From Glycomyces paridis (GTDB lineage: Bacteria > Actinomycetota > Actinomycetes > Mycobacteriales > Micromonosporaceae), in NCBI RefSeq assembly GCF_004912155.1, contig NZ_STGX01000004.1, positions 315,078-379,077 on the forward strand: DNA of 64,000 nucleotides. Direction: 5' to 3'. The notes beneath the pieces are model-generated. The model saw only the letters and a program-made list of their open reading frames with translations, ran no database searches and was not told where the DNA came from. Position numbers and translations under genes: made by a program. Below are positions 18,165-26,522 of this stretch, in pieces; positions within the stretch are counted from its first letter, which is position 1, and each line of letters begins with the position of its first letter.

Positions 18165-18205
18165 GGGCCCCGCCCGCGCCGCGCGGGGCGGTGCGGGCGG
18201 GGCCC
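18165..18205 (-). terminator. Terminator between carboxypeptidase and nadB genes
   Basis: A perfect 13-bp GC stem (18165-18177 with 18193-18205) with a 15-nt loop starts 21 bp past the carboxypeptidase stop. Confidence 0.7.
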
Positions 18206-18225
18206 TGTCCGGTCGGCACGTCCGG

Positions 18226-19692
18226 TCAGCGCCTGGAGACGCGGCGGACGAAGTCGGCGAGGTCGGCGGACTGGCGCACGCGCGACTCCTCGTGGATGTA
18301 CATCATGTGCCCCGCCGGGTAGGTTCGCGTCTCGATCCGCGAGCGGTCGTCGAGCGGGATCTCCAACTGGTTGAGCGTGTACTCGATGGCCTCGATGGGG
18401 ACGCCGCCGTCGTAGCGGCCCATCGCGATGTGGACCTCCAGGAACGGGTTGAGGCGCATGACGTTGCCGAGCTTGCCGATGACGTCGACTGCCTCGCCCT
18501 CGAACTCCTTGTACGACCAGGGGTGGACGGCGCGGGAGAGGCGCTCGTAGACGTGCTCGTTCTCGTATTCGAGTTCGGCGCGCAGGTAGTACTGGAGGGC
18601 GGCGGTGTAGGGGCCGTCGGTGCCGGTGAGGAACGGGTCGTAGGGCATCTGCTCGCGGTTGTACCGGTCGGCCGGGCCGGTGAAGCGGGTGTCGAGGCGG
18701 CCGGTCACGAGGCGCTTGTGGCGCAGCAGCTCGGCGTAGTAGCGGGTGTGCTCCAGGCGCAGGTTGGCCTGGTCGACGTACTCCTCGCTGACGCCCGAGA
18801 GCGCGGCGATCTTGGCGACGGCGGCGGCGCGCTCCTCGGGGGCGAGGTTCTGGCCCTTGGCGAGGACGCCGCGGTACTCGTCGGCGTAGGCGCGGGCCTC
18901 GGCGACGACCTCGTCGAGGGTGCGCCCGGGGTGGAGCCCGTGGTAGTGGGCGGTGGCGGCGTAGGTCGGCAGGAACAGCGGGGCGGGGAGGTCGGAGCGG
19001 GTGGTGTGGAAGAGCGTCTCGAGGTTGAACGCGGGGGCGACGAACATGAGGCCGTTGAGCGCCATGCCGAAGCGGGTCTGGAGGTATTCGGCGATGCCGG
19101 CGCCGCGGGTGCCGCCGTAGGACTCGCCGATGAGGAACTTCGGGGAGAGCCAGCGGTTGTTGCGGGTCGTCCACAGCCGGATGATCTCGGCGATGGACTC
19201 GATGTCCTTGGTGAAGCCGTGGAAGTCGCGGGCGTTCTCGCCTTCGGCGGCGCGGGACCAGCCGGTGGAGACGGGGTCGATGAAGACGAGGTCGGTGTGG
19301 CGCAGGAGGGTCTCGTCGTTGTCGAGGAGGCCGTACGGCGGCGGGGTGAGCGCCCCGGCGTCGCCGGAGTCGACGCGGCGGGGGCCCAGGAGGCCGACGT
19401 GCAGCCAGATCGAGGAGGAGCCGGGGCCGCCGTTGAAGGCGAAGGTGACGGGCCGCTGGGTGACGTCGGCGTCGTCGAGGGTGTACCAGGTGACGGAGAC
19501 CTCGGCCTTGGGTTTGCGGCCGTTGAACTTGTCGTCCTCGGTGACCTCTTCACGGAGGACGATCCGCCCGGTGGTGGCCGTGTAGGCCAGGTCGCCGAGC
19601 GTGTGGTGGGTGGTCTTGAGGTCGTCGGCGGGCTCGGGCTTGTCGGCCTTCTTGTCCGTCTCGGCGCTCTCGTTCTTCGCTTCTTCGCTCAT
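18226..19692 (-). CDS. S10-family serine carboxypeptidase-like protein
   Basis: A 488-residue alpha/beta-hydrolase of peptidase family S10. Visible motifs: FAFNGGPGSSS (substrate carboxylate and oxyanion region), LIGESYGGTRG with nucleophile Ser191, the late MGRYDGGVP carrying the acid, and YPAGHMMY with the catalytic His. The N-terminus is highly charged (MSEEAKNESAETDKK) and has no signal peptide, unlike most S10 enzymes, so it looks cytosolic. The ATG lies 11 bp after the panD stop, making it the last gene of a DUF2520-panC-panD-S10 operon. The peptide substrate is unknown. Confidence 0.88.
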   Translation of the reverse strand: MSEEAKNESAETDKKADKPEPADDLKTTHHTLGDLAYTATTGRIVLREEVTEDDKFNGRKPKAEVSVTWYTLDDADVTQRPVTFAFNGGPGSSSIWLHVGLLGPRRVDSGDAGALTPPPYGLLDNDETLLRHTDLVFIDPVSTGWSRAAEGENARDFHGFTKDIESIAEIIRLWTTRNNRWLSPKFLIGESYGGTRGAGIAEYLQTRFGMALNGLMFVAPAFNLETLFHTTRSDLPAPLFLPTYAATAHYHGLHPGRTLDEVVAEARAYADEYRGVLAKGQNLAPEERAAAVAKIAALSGVSEEYVDQANLRLEHTRYYAELLRHKRLVTGRLDTRFTGPADRYNREQMPYDPFLTGTDGPYTAALQYYLRAELEYENEHVYERLSRAVHPWSYKEFEGEAVDVIGKLGNVMRLNPFLEVHIAMGRYDGGVPIEAIEYTLNQLEIPLDDRSRIETRTYPAGHMMYIHEESRVRQSADLADFVRRVSRR

Positions 19693-19703
19693 GAGTCTGT
19701 AAC

Positions 19704-20126
19704 TTACCGCTCGGCTAGTGGCGATGCCACCGGGTTGCCCGCGGTGCCGGGCGCGGGGTGCGCCTTGTCGGCGTTGACCTCGATGATCGCGTTGCGTTCG
19801 TCGACATGGACGACGGTGGGGGTGTAGGCGCGGGCCTCGGCGTCCTCCATCTGCGCGTAGGAGATGAGGATCACCAGGTCGCCGGGCTGGACGAGGCGGG
19901 CGGCGGCGCCGTTGATGCCGATGACGCCCGAGCCGCGCTGCCCGGCGATCGTGTAGGTCTCCAGGCGGGCGCCGTTGGTGATGTCGACGATGGCGACCAT
20001 CTCGCCGTCGAGGATGTCGGCGGCGTCGAGCAGGTCGGCGTCGACGGTCACGGAGCCGACGTAGTGGAGGTCGGCCTGGGTGACGGTGGCGCGGTGGATC
20101 TTGGACTTGAACATGGTCCGGATCAT
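19704..20126 (-). CDS. panD: Aspartate 1-decarboxylase proenzyme
   Basis: A 140-residue pyruvoyl enzyme making beta-alanine from aspartate for pantothenate. The self-cleavage pair Gly24-Ser25 sits in YVGSVTVD at the exact family position, with Lys9 and His11 in [34 protein letters not shown] and VILISYAQM follow. A C-terminal extension of about 20 residues (after EVNAD) is typical of actinobacterial PanD. The ATG at 20126 overlaps the panC stop by 4 bp. Confidence 0.96.
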   Translation of the reverse strand: MIRTMFKSKIHRATVTQADLHYVGSVTVDADLLDAADILDGEMVAIVDITNGARLETYTIAGQRGSGVIGINGAAARLVQPGDLVILISYAQMEDAEARAYTPTVVHVDERNAIIEVNADKAHPAPGTAGNPVASPLAER

Positions 20127-20950
20127 CGGGCGTCTCCAATTACTACGGGGGCGTTGTCGATCAGGCGGGTGGTGCCCGATTTCGCGGCGATGAGCAGCCG
20201 CGCGGGGCCGGCGGCGGGGGCCTCGCCGAAGTCGTTCGCCCGGACGGCGACGTAGTCGACGTCCAGGCCCGGTTCGGCGGCGAGGACGGCGCGGGCGGCG
20301 GCGAGCGGGTCCGGCGAGGCCTGGGCGGCCGCGATGGCGGCCGGGATGGCGAGGGCGGCGGCGCGCTCGGGCGCGGAGAGGAACACGTTGCGGCTGGAGC
20401 GGGCCAGGCCGTCGGCCTCGCGGTCGGTGGGGACCGCTTCGATCGCGATGCCCCAGTCGAGGTCGGCGACCATGCGGCGGACCATGGCGAGCTGCTGGAA
20501 GTCCTTCTCGCCGAAGCAGGCCGCGTCGGGCCGGGTGAGGTGGAGGAGCTTCGCGACGACGGTGAGCACGCCGGTGAAGAACCCGGGCCGGGAGGCGCCT
20601 TCGAGGAGGTCGCCGTCGGGGCCGGCGTGGACGGTGGTGAGGCCCTCGCGCCCGGCGGGGTACATCTCGTTCACGCTGGGGGCGAACACGAGGTCGACGC
20701 CCTCGGCCTCGCAGACCGCCATGTCGGCGTCGAGGGTCCGCGGGTACTTGTCGAGGTCCTCGTTCGGGCGGAACTGGAGCGGGTTGACGAACACCGTGAC
20801 GATCACCGAATCGGCGATCTCCTTGGCGCGCTTGAAGTTCGCTCGGTGGCCGTCGTGGAGGGCGCCCATGGTGGGGACGACCGCGACCCGGCCGGGCAGG
20901 GCGGCGCGGGCCTTCGCCAGCTCGGCCTTCGTGTAGACGAGCACGGTCAT
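20123..20950 (-). CDS. panC: Pantothenate synthetase
   Basis: A 275-residue ATP-dependent ligase joining pantoate and beta-alanine. The HIGH-type motif is [36 protein letters not shown], the [13 protein letters not shown] block and [11 protein letters not shown] (the KMSKS-equivalent region) are all present. The 4-bp overlaps with the DUF2520 gene upstream and with panD downstream show a single translationally coupled operon. Confidence 0.97.
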   Translation of the reverse strand: MTVLVYTKAELAKARAALPGRVAVVPTMGALHDGHRANFKRAKEIADSVIVTVFVNPLQFRPNEDLDKYPRTLDADMAVCEAEGVDLVFAPSVNEMYPAGREGLTTVHAGPDGDLLEGASRPGFFTGVLTVVAKLLHLTRPDAACFGEKDFQQLAMVRRMVADLDWGIAIEAVPTDREADGLARSSRNVFLSAPERAAALAIPAAIAAAQASPDPLAAARAVLAAEPGLDVDYVAVRANDFGEAPAAGPARLLIAAKSGTTRLIDNAPVVIGDAR

Positions 20951-21849
20951 TCGGAGGTCTCCTCCTTCTCGGGGTGGGCGAGGACGTCGAGCAGGCCCTC
21001 GGCGTCGGCGCTCTTGAGGCGGCCCGACGCGAGCGCGCGCTCGGCGGTGCGGCGGGCCATCGCGCGGTAGGCGTACTCGACGCCGGTGCCTTCGAGGGCG
21101 GCGAGGTGGCGGGCGACGGTGCCCGCGTCGCCGCGCGAGACGGGTCCGGTGAGGGCGGCGTCGCCGTGGCGCAGGGCGTTGTCGAGCGAGGCGGACACGA
21201 GGGGCGTGAGGAGCCGCTCGGGGGCGGCCACGCCGATGGCGCGCAGCTGCTCGACGGCGTCGTTGACGAGCGTCGACAGGTGGTTCGCGGCGTAGACGAG
21301 CGCGGCGTGGTAGCGGGCCCGGTCGGCCTCCTCGACGTGCTCGGGCTCGCCGCCGAGTTCGAGGGCGAGCGCCTCGCCGACGAACCGGGCCTCGGCCTCG
21401 CCGGTGACGGCCCACGAGATCCCTTGCAGGCGTTCGAGGTCCTCATCCCGGCCGGTGAAGGTCATGGCGGGGGCGAGCGCGAGGGTGAGGGCCCCGGCCT
21501 CGCGGGCGGGGCGCAGCACGTCGGCGCCGAGGGCGCCGGAGGTGTGGGCCCAGATCTGGCCGGGCCGCACGGGCAGGGAGGCGACGAGCGGGGCGATCGC
21601 GTCGTCGGGGACGGCGATGAGCAGCAGGTCCGCGGCGGCGGCCACGTCGGGCGGCGGCAGGATCTCGGCGCCGGGCAGGTGCCGGGCGGCGCGGGCGAGG
21701 GAGGCGTCGGATACGGCCGAGGCGGCGACGACCCGGTGGCCGGCGCGGGTGAGCGCGGCTCCTACGGTGGCGCCCACTCTGCCTGCGGAGACGACGCCGA
21801 CGGCGAGTCGGGAGGCGGGCCGCTGCGTCGCGCTCTGGTGCTGTTCCAT
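20947..21849 (-). CDS. Rossmann-like/DUF2520 protein, candidate ketopantoate reductase (PanG type)
   Basis: A 300-residue two-domain dehydrogenase-like protein. The nucleotide-binding start is [24 protein letters not shown] (about 17-40), with [12 protein letters not shown] and [14 protein letters not shown], then a helical DUF2520 domain ([30 protein letters not shown]). DUF2520 proteins upstream of panC are common in actinobacteria. A related family, PanG of Francisella, replaces PanE as ketopantoate reductase. No panE is visible in this window, so a pantoate-making role is a reasonable inference. First gene of the pan operon. Confidence 0.85.
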   Translation of the reverse strand: MEQHQSATQRPASRLAVGVVSAGRVGATVGAALTRAGHRVVAASAVSDASLARAARHLPGAEILPPPDVAAAADLLLIAVPDDAIAPLVASLPVRPGQIWAHTSGALGADVLRPAREAGALTLALAPAMTFTGRDEDLERLQGISWAVTGEAEARFVGEALALELGGEPEHVEEADRARYHAALVYAANHLSTLVNDAVEQLRAIGVAAPERLLTPLVSASLDNALRHGDAALTGPVSRGDAGTVARHLAALEGTGVEYAYRAMARRTAERALASGRLKSADAEGLLDVLAHPEKEETSE

Positions 21850-22021
21850 CTGGCTGATCCAGTCCTTCGGAAGGTACCGGTCGTTGCTGACGTGTCAATT
21901 GTGCGTCGCCGTGTCGGCGGCGCCAGCCCGGGCGGCCCCGAGTGGCAATTCTCACCTCCGCATAGGCCGGGTTCGATATCCCGCCCGGCGCCCGCCGCAC
22001 CGGCCCCCATAAGGTCGCGGC

Positions 22022-22936
22022 ATGGGCTACGAGCGCTGGAGCACCGCGATGAACCGGGCCCTCTACGGGCCCGGTGGCTTCTACCGCCGCGAACGCCCCC
22101 GCGACCACTTCACGACCAGCGCCCGGCACCCGGCCTTCGCCGAAGCCCTCGCGCGCCTCGTCACCGCCGCCTTCGACCGCCTCGGCCGCCCCGAGGACTT
22201 CACGGTGGTCGACGTCGGCGCGGACACCGGCGACCTCCTCGCGCGCCTCTCGGGCCTGGAGCACTGGAGGCTCGTGGGCGTGGACCTGCGCCCCAGGCCC
22301 GAGGGCCTGCCCGAGCGCATCGTGTGGCGCCCCGAGCCCCCCGAGCGGTTCACGGGCGTCCTCCTGGCCTGCGAGCTGCTCGACAACGTCCCGTGCGACG
22401 TCGCCGTGGTCGCGGGCGGCGAACGCCGCTACGAAGCGGTGAACCCCGAAGGTGCGACCCGCCCCGGAGCCCGGCTCGACGCCGCCGACGAGGCCTGGCT
22501 CGACCGGTGGTGGCCGATCCGCGAGGACGGCGAACGGGCGGAGATCGGCCGCCCCCGCGACGACGCCTGGCGCGCCCTCACCGCCCGTCTCGTGCGCGGC
22601 ACGGCTCTCGCGGTCGACTACGGCCACACGCGGTCCGCTCGCCCCGAAGGGGGCACGATGACCGGTTTCAGGAACGGCAGGGCGATGGCCCCGGTCCCCG
22701 ACGGCTCGATGGACCTGACCGCGCACGTGGCGGTCGACGCGATCGAATGCGACCACCGCGAACGCCAGAGCGAGGCACTGCGCGCCCTGGGTCTCACCAC
22801 GGCCCGCCCAGCGCTCACGCAGGCATACGAGGACCCGGCCGGATACGCGGCGGCCCTCGCGAGAGCGAGCGCCGCCGCGACCCTCACCGACAACACGGGC
22901 CTAGGAGCCCACTGGTGGCTCCGAACCGACCGCTAG
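22022..22936 (+). CDS. SAM-dependent methyltransferase, MidA/NDUFAF7-like
   Basis: A 304-residue protein with the layout of the MidA family (Pfam Methyltransf_28): YGPGGFYRRERPRDHFTTSARHP at the start, VVDVGADTGDLLARL as SAM motif I, LLACELLDNVPCDVAV in place of the usual ELxDN, ALAVDYGHTR, and DLTAHVAVDAIE. Mitochondrial NDUFAF7 methylates an arginine of a complex I subunit; the bacterial target is not known. It diverges from the pan operon across a 172-bp spacer. Its stop overlaps the stop of the convergent nuclease-like gene by 4 bp. Confidence 0.85.
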   Translation: MGYERWSTAMNRALYGPGGFYRRERPRDHFTTSARHPAFAEALARLVTAAFDRLGRPEDFTVVDVGADTGDLLARLSGLEHWRLVGVDLRPRPEGLPERIVWRPEPPERFTGVLLACELLDNVPCDVAVVAGGERRYEAVNPEGATRPGARLDAADEAWLDRWWPIREDGERAEIGRPRDDAWRALTARLVRGTALAVDYGHTRSARPEGGTMTGFRNGRAMAPVPDGSMDLTAHVAVDAIECDHRERQSEALRALGLTTARPALTQAYEDPAGYAAALARASAAATLTDNTGLGAHWWLRTDR

Positions 22937-23781
22937 AACAGGTCTTCGGTCCGCTCGACCTCGAATGCCCTGGTGAACCATCCCTCAAGCATGTCGAGGT
23001 CAGTGCACCCTTCGATGCGGACCCGCTCACCTTCACTCACTGGAATGGCTCGCATGTCGAGGGTTTTCAGGACGGCTCGGGCACGTTCCTTGGTGATGCT
23101 CTCCAGCGCGAGCCGGGATCCGAATTCGTACTGCATGGTCTGCATTATCTGCCTCCAGAATTCCTGAGCGCAACCTTCGAGCCCGACCTCGGTGAGGTCG
23201 GCCCAGACAGCGCGCTGGTCGGGTGGGATGGTGTCGATCGCCTGCGCCAACAGCTCCAGCGCCTTCTCGATGTCGGGATCGAAGCGGTTGGTGAGCGCGG
23301 CCAGAACCGCGAGGTCGACTCCTTCAACGGCCTGCTCTATCTCGGTGATGACCGGAAGGTTGTCAGGGCCGACCACGAACGGGGACAGCTCCAGCGATGG
23401 GAGGCCTGGAGGACCGAGCCGGAGCGGCCCGCGTGCCCAGCGAGCTGTGGCGGCACTCGGCGTGACGACCAGCAGTGTGGCCGGGATCTCGTACTTGCTC
23501 TCAAGGTAGCTCAGGTAGTACGCCCAGCTTCGGATCTTCGACGGGGCCTCCCTGGTCTGCGCTTCGACTACGAGCAGTTGGGGGCCTCTTTCGGTGAGCG
23601 CCTTGATCACCGTGTCCGGCCTGCGCACCATCGGCGCAATCTCGGTGAGATCGGTGTCGACGAGTTCCGACTCCACGATTTCGGGGAAATCGACTTCGTA
23701 CGCGCGCTGGATGGTCTCGGCAATGAGGTTAGGGCTCTTGCGAAACACGTGGTGCAGTGCTTCATGGGGGAGTTTCACCAT
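22933..23781 (-). CDS. Hypothetical protein, PD-(D/E)XK/Rpn-like
   Basis: A 282-residue soluble protein, lower in GC than its neighbours. Its first third reads like a PD-(D/E)XK core: MVRRPDTVIKALTERGPQLLVVEAQTREAPSKIRSWAYYLSYLESKY, with Asp before the sheet, the E-x-Q pair on the next strand, and a following helix with Lys/Tyr. The rest is helical and ends in a charged domain. Similar single-gene proteins are scattered in actinomycetes and related to Rpn recombination nucleases. The nuclease call is inference from pattern. It ends tail-to-tail with the methyltransferase. Confidence 0.55.
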   Translation of the reverse strand: MVKLPHEALHHVFRKSPNLIAETIQRAYEVDFPEIVESELVDTDLTEIAPMVRRPDTVIKALTERGPQLLVVEAQTREAPSKIRSWAYYLSYLESKYEIPATLLVVTPSAATARWARGPLRLGPPGLPSLELSPFVVGPDNLPVITEIEQAVEGVDLAVLAALTNRFDPDIEKALELLAQAIDTIPPDQRAVWADLTEVGLEGCAQEFWRQIMQTMQYEFGSRLALESITKERARAVLKTLDMRAIPVSEGERVRIEGCTDLDMLEGWFTRAFEVERTEDLF

Positions 23782-23879
23782 GCACTCAAGTTATGTGCGG
23801 CGACTTCTGGTTCCAGGGAGGCGCAACGCGTGTCGAGTGTCGGTTAGGCGACAGAAGCGACTCGGCGTTTCGAAAGTCT

Positions 23880-23975
23880 TTGAAGCGCAGGCCTTTTCGA
23901 CGTTTGAAAGCGCTGGGGGAAACCGAACTGGTCGGCATGACCGACGGAGCGCTTGGCAGACAGTGCGATCGAGGT
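23880..23975 (-). pseudogene. Decayed fragment of an AraC-type HTH gene
   Basis: On the minus strand this stretch encodes, across frameshifts, D-L-D-R-T-V then RSVGHADQFGF then FKRRKGL. These line up with DPDRTVAQVARSVGYADQFGF and FKRRKGM of the intact AraC-family gene at 25483-26415. Matching DNA runs of 10 or more bases are visible, such as actggtcggc and acagtgcgatcg on the plus strand. Only the C-terminal HTH portion is left. It sits just beyond the 3' end of the esterase gene, so esterase plus intact AraC gene are bounded by partial copies of the same sequence. Confidence 0.7.
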
Positions 23976-24019
23976 CGACGGCGGCGCGGCCGGGGGCTCG
24001 GGGCCCCCGGCCGCGTCGC

Positions 24020-25315
24020 TCAGTCGGCGGTGCAGGTCACCGCAGGTGCGGCGGCCGCACCGGTGGCGACGAAGCCCCAGGCCGTGGCGGTCTGCCCGGC
24101 CTGGATGGCGCCGTTCCAGCCGACGTCGACGGCGGAGACGGAGGATCCGGAGGCGGTGACGTCGGCGTTCCAGCTGCTGCTGATGCGCTGGCCGCCGGGC
24201 CAGGTCCAGGTCAGCCGCCAGCCGTTGACGGCGTCGTCTCCGGCGGTGACGAGGACGTTGCCCTGCCAGCCCGAACCCCAGTCGTTGACCACGTCGATCT
24301 CGGCCGAGCAGCCGGACCCGGCCGGGGGCGGGGTCGTGGTGTCGTCGGGGGGCGTCGTCTCGTCAGGGCTCGTCTCTTCGGGAGGCGTCGTCTCGCCGGG
24401 CGTGTCAGATTCGAACCGGTTGAAGAACTCCCAGGTTGCAGCAGGAATCCACGAGTTCGCGCCGTCACCGGAGGCGCCGTCCCGCGGCGCCTGCATGTGT
24501 CCGCCGTCGAAGGAGGCCCACACGACCGGGTGGTCGGGCGAGCATCCCGAGAACTCGGTGGTGAGGTGCGTCAAGCTGCCCTGCGACGCCGTCGGCGTGG
24601 TCTGCGGGGTGCAGCCGTTGTTGGCGACGAACCGGTCGCGCTGGGCCGTGCCGTCGCTGAAGTTGTCGGTGTTGCCCTGCGCCGCGAAGACCGCGACGGG
24701 CGCGTTCCCGCCGTCGCATCCGCTGACCCACCCGGGCGAACCGTAGGGCGCGATCGCGCGGAACACGTCCGGGCGGGAGCAAGCGAGCGAGTAGCTCATG
24801 GCCCCGCCGTAGCTGAACCCCAGGGAGAACAGCTGGTCGGTGTCGACGCACAGACCGCCTTCGATGAGCGCGATCATGTCGTCGACGAAGGCGACGTCCT
24901 CGCCGCCGCTGTTGGCCCAGGCGTTGTCCAGGCCCTGCGGGGCGACGAAGATCGTGGAGTCTCCCGCGAGGCGCTTGAGCCCGTAGTAGGCGTAGGTGCC
25001 GCTCTGCACACTGTCGCCGGTCGCGACGTTCTGGGCGGTGCCGCCCCACCAGTGGAAGCCGAAGACGAGGCGGTAGGGGCGGTCGTTGTCGTAGCCGGAG
25101 GGGACGTCGAGGATGAAGCTGCGGCTCTTGCCGCCGCTCTGGATGGTGTGGGTGCCGCTGGTCAGGGTGGGGGCCTGTCCGCAGCCGGCGGTCGCCGCAG
25201 CCTGTACCGGGGAGGTCGGAGGATCGGCGGAGGCGGTGAGCGTGCCCGCGGCGAAGACCGCCGCCAGGGCCGCCGCGACAAGCGCGATGCGCGCACTCGA
25301 TCGCAAGGGTTTCAT
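24020..25315 (-). CDS. Secreted CE1-like esterase with C-terminal CBM2
   Basis: A 431-residue extracellular enzyme. The Sec signal is MKPLRSSARIALVAAALAAV...TASA with cleavage near 30/31. The alpha/beta-hydrolase domain resembles PHB depolymerase/feruloyl esterase (CE1, LpqC-like): FGFHWWGG oxyanion strand, LGFSYGGAMSY with nucleophile Ser168, and a late FDGGHMQAP His. A Thr/Pro/Glu linker (about 305-335) leads to a cellulose-binding CBM2 with flanking Cys and the exposed Trp residues (NDWGSGWQGN, VNGWRLTWTWPGGQ). Likely substrates are feruloyl or acetyl esters of plant cell wall. The ATG at 25315 is chosen for the signal peptide; CGAAA boxes lie upstream. Confidence 0.88.
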   Translation of the reverse strand: MKPLRSSARIALVAAALAAVFAAGTLTASADPPTSPVQAAATAGCGQAPTLTSGTHTIQSGGKSRSFILDVPSGYDNDRPYRLVFGFHWWGGTAQNVATGDSVQSGTYAYYGLKRLAGDSTIFVAPQGLDNAWANSGGEDVAFVDDMIALIEGGLCVDTDQLFSLGFSYGGAMSYSLACSRPDVFRAIAPYGSPGWVSGCDGGNAPVAVFAAQGNTDNFSDGTAQRDRFVANNGCTPQTTPTASQGSLTHLTTEFSGCSPDHPVVWASFDGGHMQAPRDGASGDGANSWIPAATWEFFNRFESDTPGETTPPEETSPDETTPPDDTTTPPPAGSGCSAEIDVVNDWGSGWQGNVLVTAGDDAVNGWRLTWTWPGGQRISSSWNADVTASGSSVSAVDVGWNGAIQAGQTATAWGFVATGAAAAPAVTCTAD

Positions 25316-25378
25316 GATGAGACGCCTTTCGTGTAGACGATGGGGTGGTGAGACTGCTTGAGACAGTGCCACCGCGAC

Positions 25379-25404
25379 CGAAAGTTTCGTGAGAGGCTCC
25401 GAAA
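25379..25404. promoter_or_regulatory. CGAAA-box operator upstream of the esterase gene
   Basis: CGAAA-G-TTTCG is a perfect palindrome at 25379-25389, and another direct CGAAA lies at 25400-25404, all about 65-90 bp upstream of the esterase ATG. Clusters of CGAAA pentamers are reported upstream of Streptomyces xylanase genes, which suits a plant-polymer esterase. Function here is inference. Confidence 0.55.
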
Positions 25405-25418
25405 ATTACGATACCTTG

Positions 25419-25430
25419 GTTATCGATAAC
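25419..25430. promoter_or_regulatory. Perfect 12-bp palindrome in an AT-rich spacer
   Basis: GTTATCGATAAC lies between the AraC stop and the CGAAA boxes, in an AT-rich patch that probably contains the esterase promoter. It may be a second operator. Confidence 0.4.
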
Positions 25431-25482
25431 TGTCTATATTCTGAGGAGCACGGGTTCCCGCCCGCTGCGCCGACCGGAACGC

Positions 25483-26415
25483 TCACACTCCGATCGGAGC
25501 CCGCACTTCCTCGCGATAGGCGCTGGGGCTCATGCCCTTTCGCCGTTTGAAGGCGTTGCTGAATCCGAACTGGTCGGCGTAGCCGACGGAGCGGGCGACT
25601 TGGGCGACAGTGCGATCGGGGTCGGCGAGGAGTTCTTCGGCGAGTTCCATGCGGCGCTCGGTGAGGTAGGCGAGGGGCGGGGCGCCCATGATCTCGTTGA
25701 AGCGCTTGGCGAGGAGGGCGCGGGAGACGCCGGCCTCGCCGGCGAGGTCGGCGACGGTCCAGGATTTCGCGGGCCGGGTGTGGATCGCTTCGAGGGCGGG
25801 GCCCGCGACGGGGTCGGCGAAGCCGCGGTACCAGGCGGGGGCGCGGCCGCCGCGCCGGTCGAACCAGGTTCGCAAGGTGCACACCAGGCCCCAGTCGAAG
25901 AGCCGGTCGATGTACGCCTGGGTGCCGGGCTTGCGGTCGGCGAGGTCGCTCGCGCAGACCTCCAGCATCGCGCAGACCTCGGACTCGTCGTCGACGACGA
26001 TCACCGGCGGCAGCGCGCGCAACAGGCGCTCGTGGCGGCGGCCCGAGGCCCGGTAGGCGCCGACGAACATCACCGTGGCCTCGCCCTGGCCGCCCACGGA
26101 GCCCGGCGACTCGATCGCGCAGGACCCGGGGTCGAAGCAGGTGAGCCAGTAGTCGAGGTGCGGTCGGTCCACAGAGGAGCGCTGGTCGGCCATGCGGAAC
26201 AGCTCGCCCCCGCGCACCACGGCGGTCTGCCCGGCCCGCAACGGGACCTCGGTGCCGTCGGCGAGCAGGAGGACGCCGCCGCCGCGGGCGACGGTGATCA
26301 TCGTCAGCGGCGCGCGGTCGTCGAAGCTGACCACCCAGGGGGCCTTGAGGACCGCGTCGTCGAAGAGCGCGCCCTCGGCGCGGATGCCGTTGAGGAGTTC
26401 ACTGAGCGGATCCAT
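25483..26415 (-). CDS. AraC-family regulator with N-terminal cupin (Cupin_6 type)
   Basis: A 310-residue regulator. Residues 1-190 form a cupin-like sensor (MDPLSELLNGIRAEGALF, APWVVSFDDRAPLTM, GQTAVVRGGELF). The C-terminal 100 residues hold two HTH motifs: WTVADLAGEAGVSRALLAKRFNEIMG and the AraC signature VAQVARSVGYADQFGFSNAFKRRKGMSPSAYR. This architecture usually senses small electrophiles or redox signals and controls a divergent oxidoreductase, matching the flavodoxin-fold gene at 26523, 107 bp away. It also lies directly upstream of the esterase gene on the same strand. Confidence 0.9.
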   Translation of the reverse strand: MDPLSELLNGIRAEGALFDDAVLKAPWVVSFDDRAPLTMITVARGGGVLLLADGTEVPLRAGQTAVVRGGELFRMADQRSSVDRPHLDYWLTCFDPGSCAIESPGSVGGQGEATVMFVGAYRASGRRHERLLRALPPVIVVDDESEVCAMLEVCASDLADRKPGTQAYIDRLFDWGLVCTLRTWFDRRGGRAPAWYRGFADPVAGPALEAIHTRPAKSWTVADLAGEAGVSRALLAKRFNEIMGAPPLAYLTERRMELAEELLADPDRTVAQVARSVGYADQFGFSNAFKRRKGMSPSAYREEVRAPIGV

Positions 26416-26421
26416 GCCGCA

Positions 26422-26461
26422 ATGGTAGACGCAGACGCATGGATCGAAGCGTTCCTACCAT
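26422..26461. promoter_or_regulatory. Inverted repeat in the AraC/oxidoreductase divergent promoter
   Basis: ATGGTAG (26422-26428) and CTACCAT (26455-26461) are perfect 7-bp inverted arms, 26 bp apart, in the 107-bp spacer between the two divergent genes. The spacing (about three helical turns between arm centres) suits binding by the AraC protein. Confidence 0.45.
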
Positions 26462-26522
26462 CGCGCGTCCACGCCCTGGCGGCTGTACTGGACACCGGAC
26501 ACCGAAACGCCTGGAGGCCACC

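Noticed and set aside
16786-19827. Very long plus-strand open frame (about 1000 codons) opposite nadB and the carboxypeptidase
   Set aside because: It is antisense to genes with clear family motifs and consists of Gly/Val/Asp/Ala-rich shadow sequence caused by GC-rich third positions.
20974-23847. Plus-strand frame of about 950 codons across the DUF2520 gene and the methyltransferase
   Set aside because: It crosses two well-supported genes on different strands and frames; no protein-like motif.
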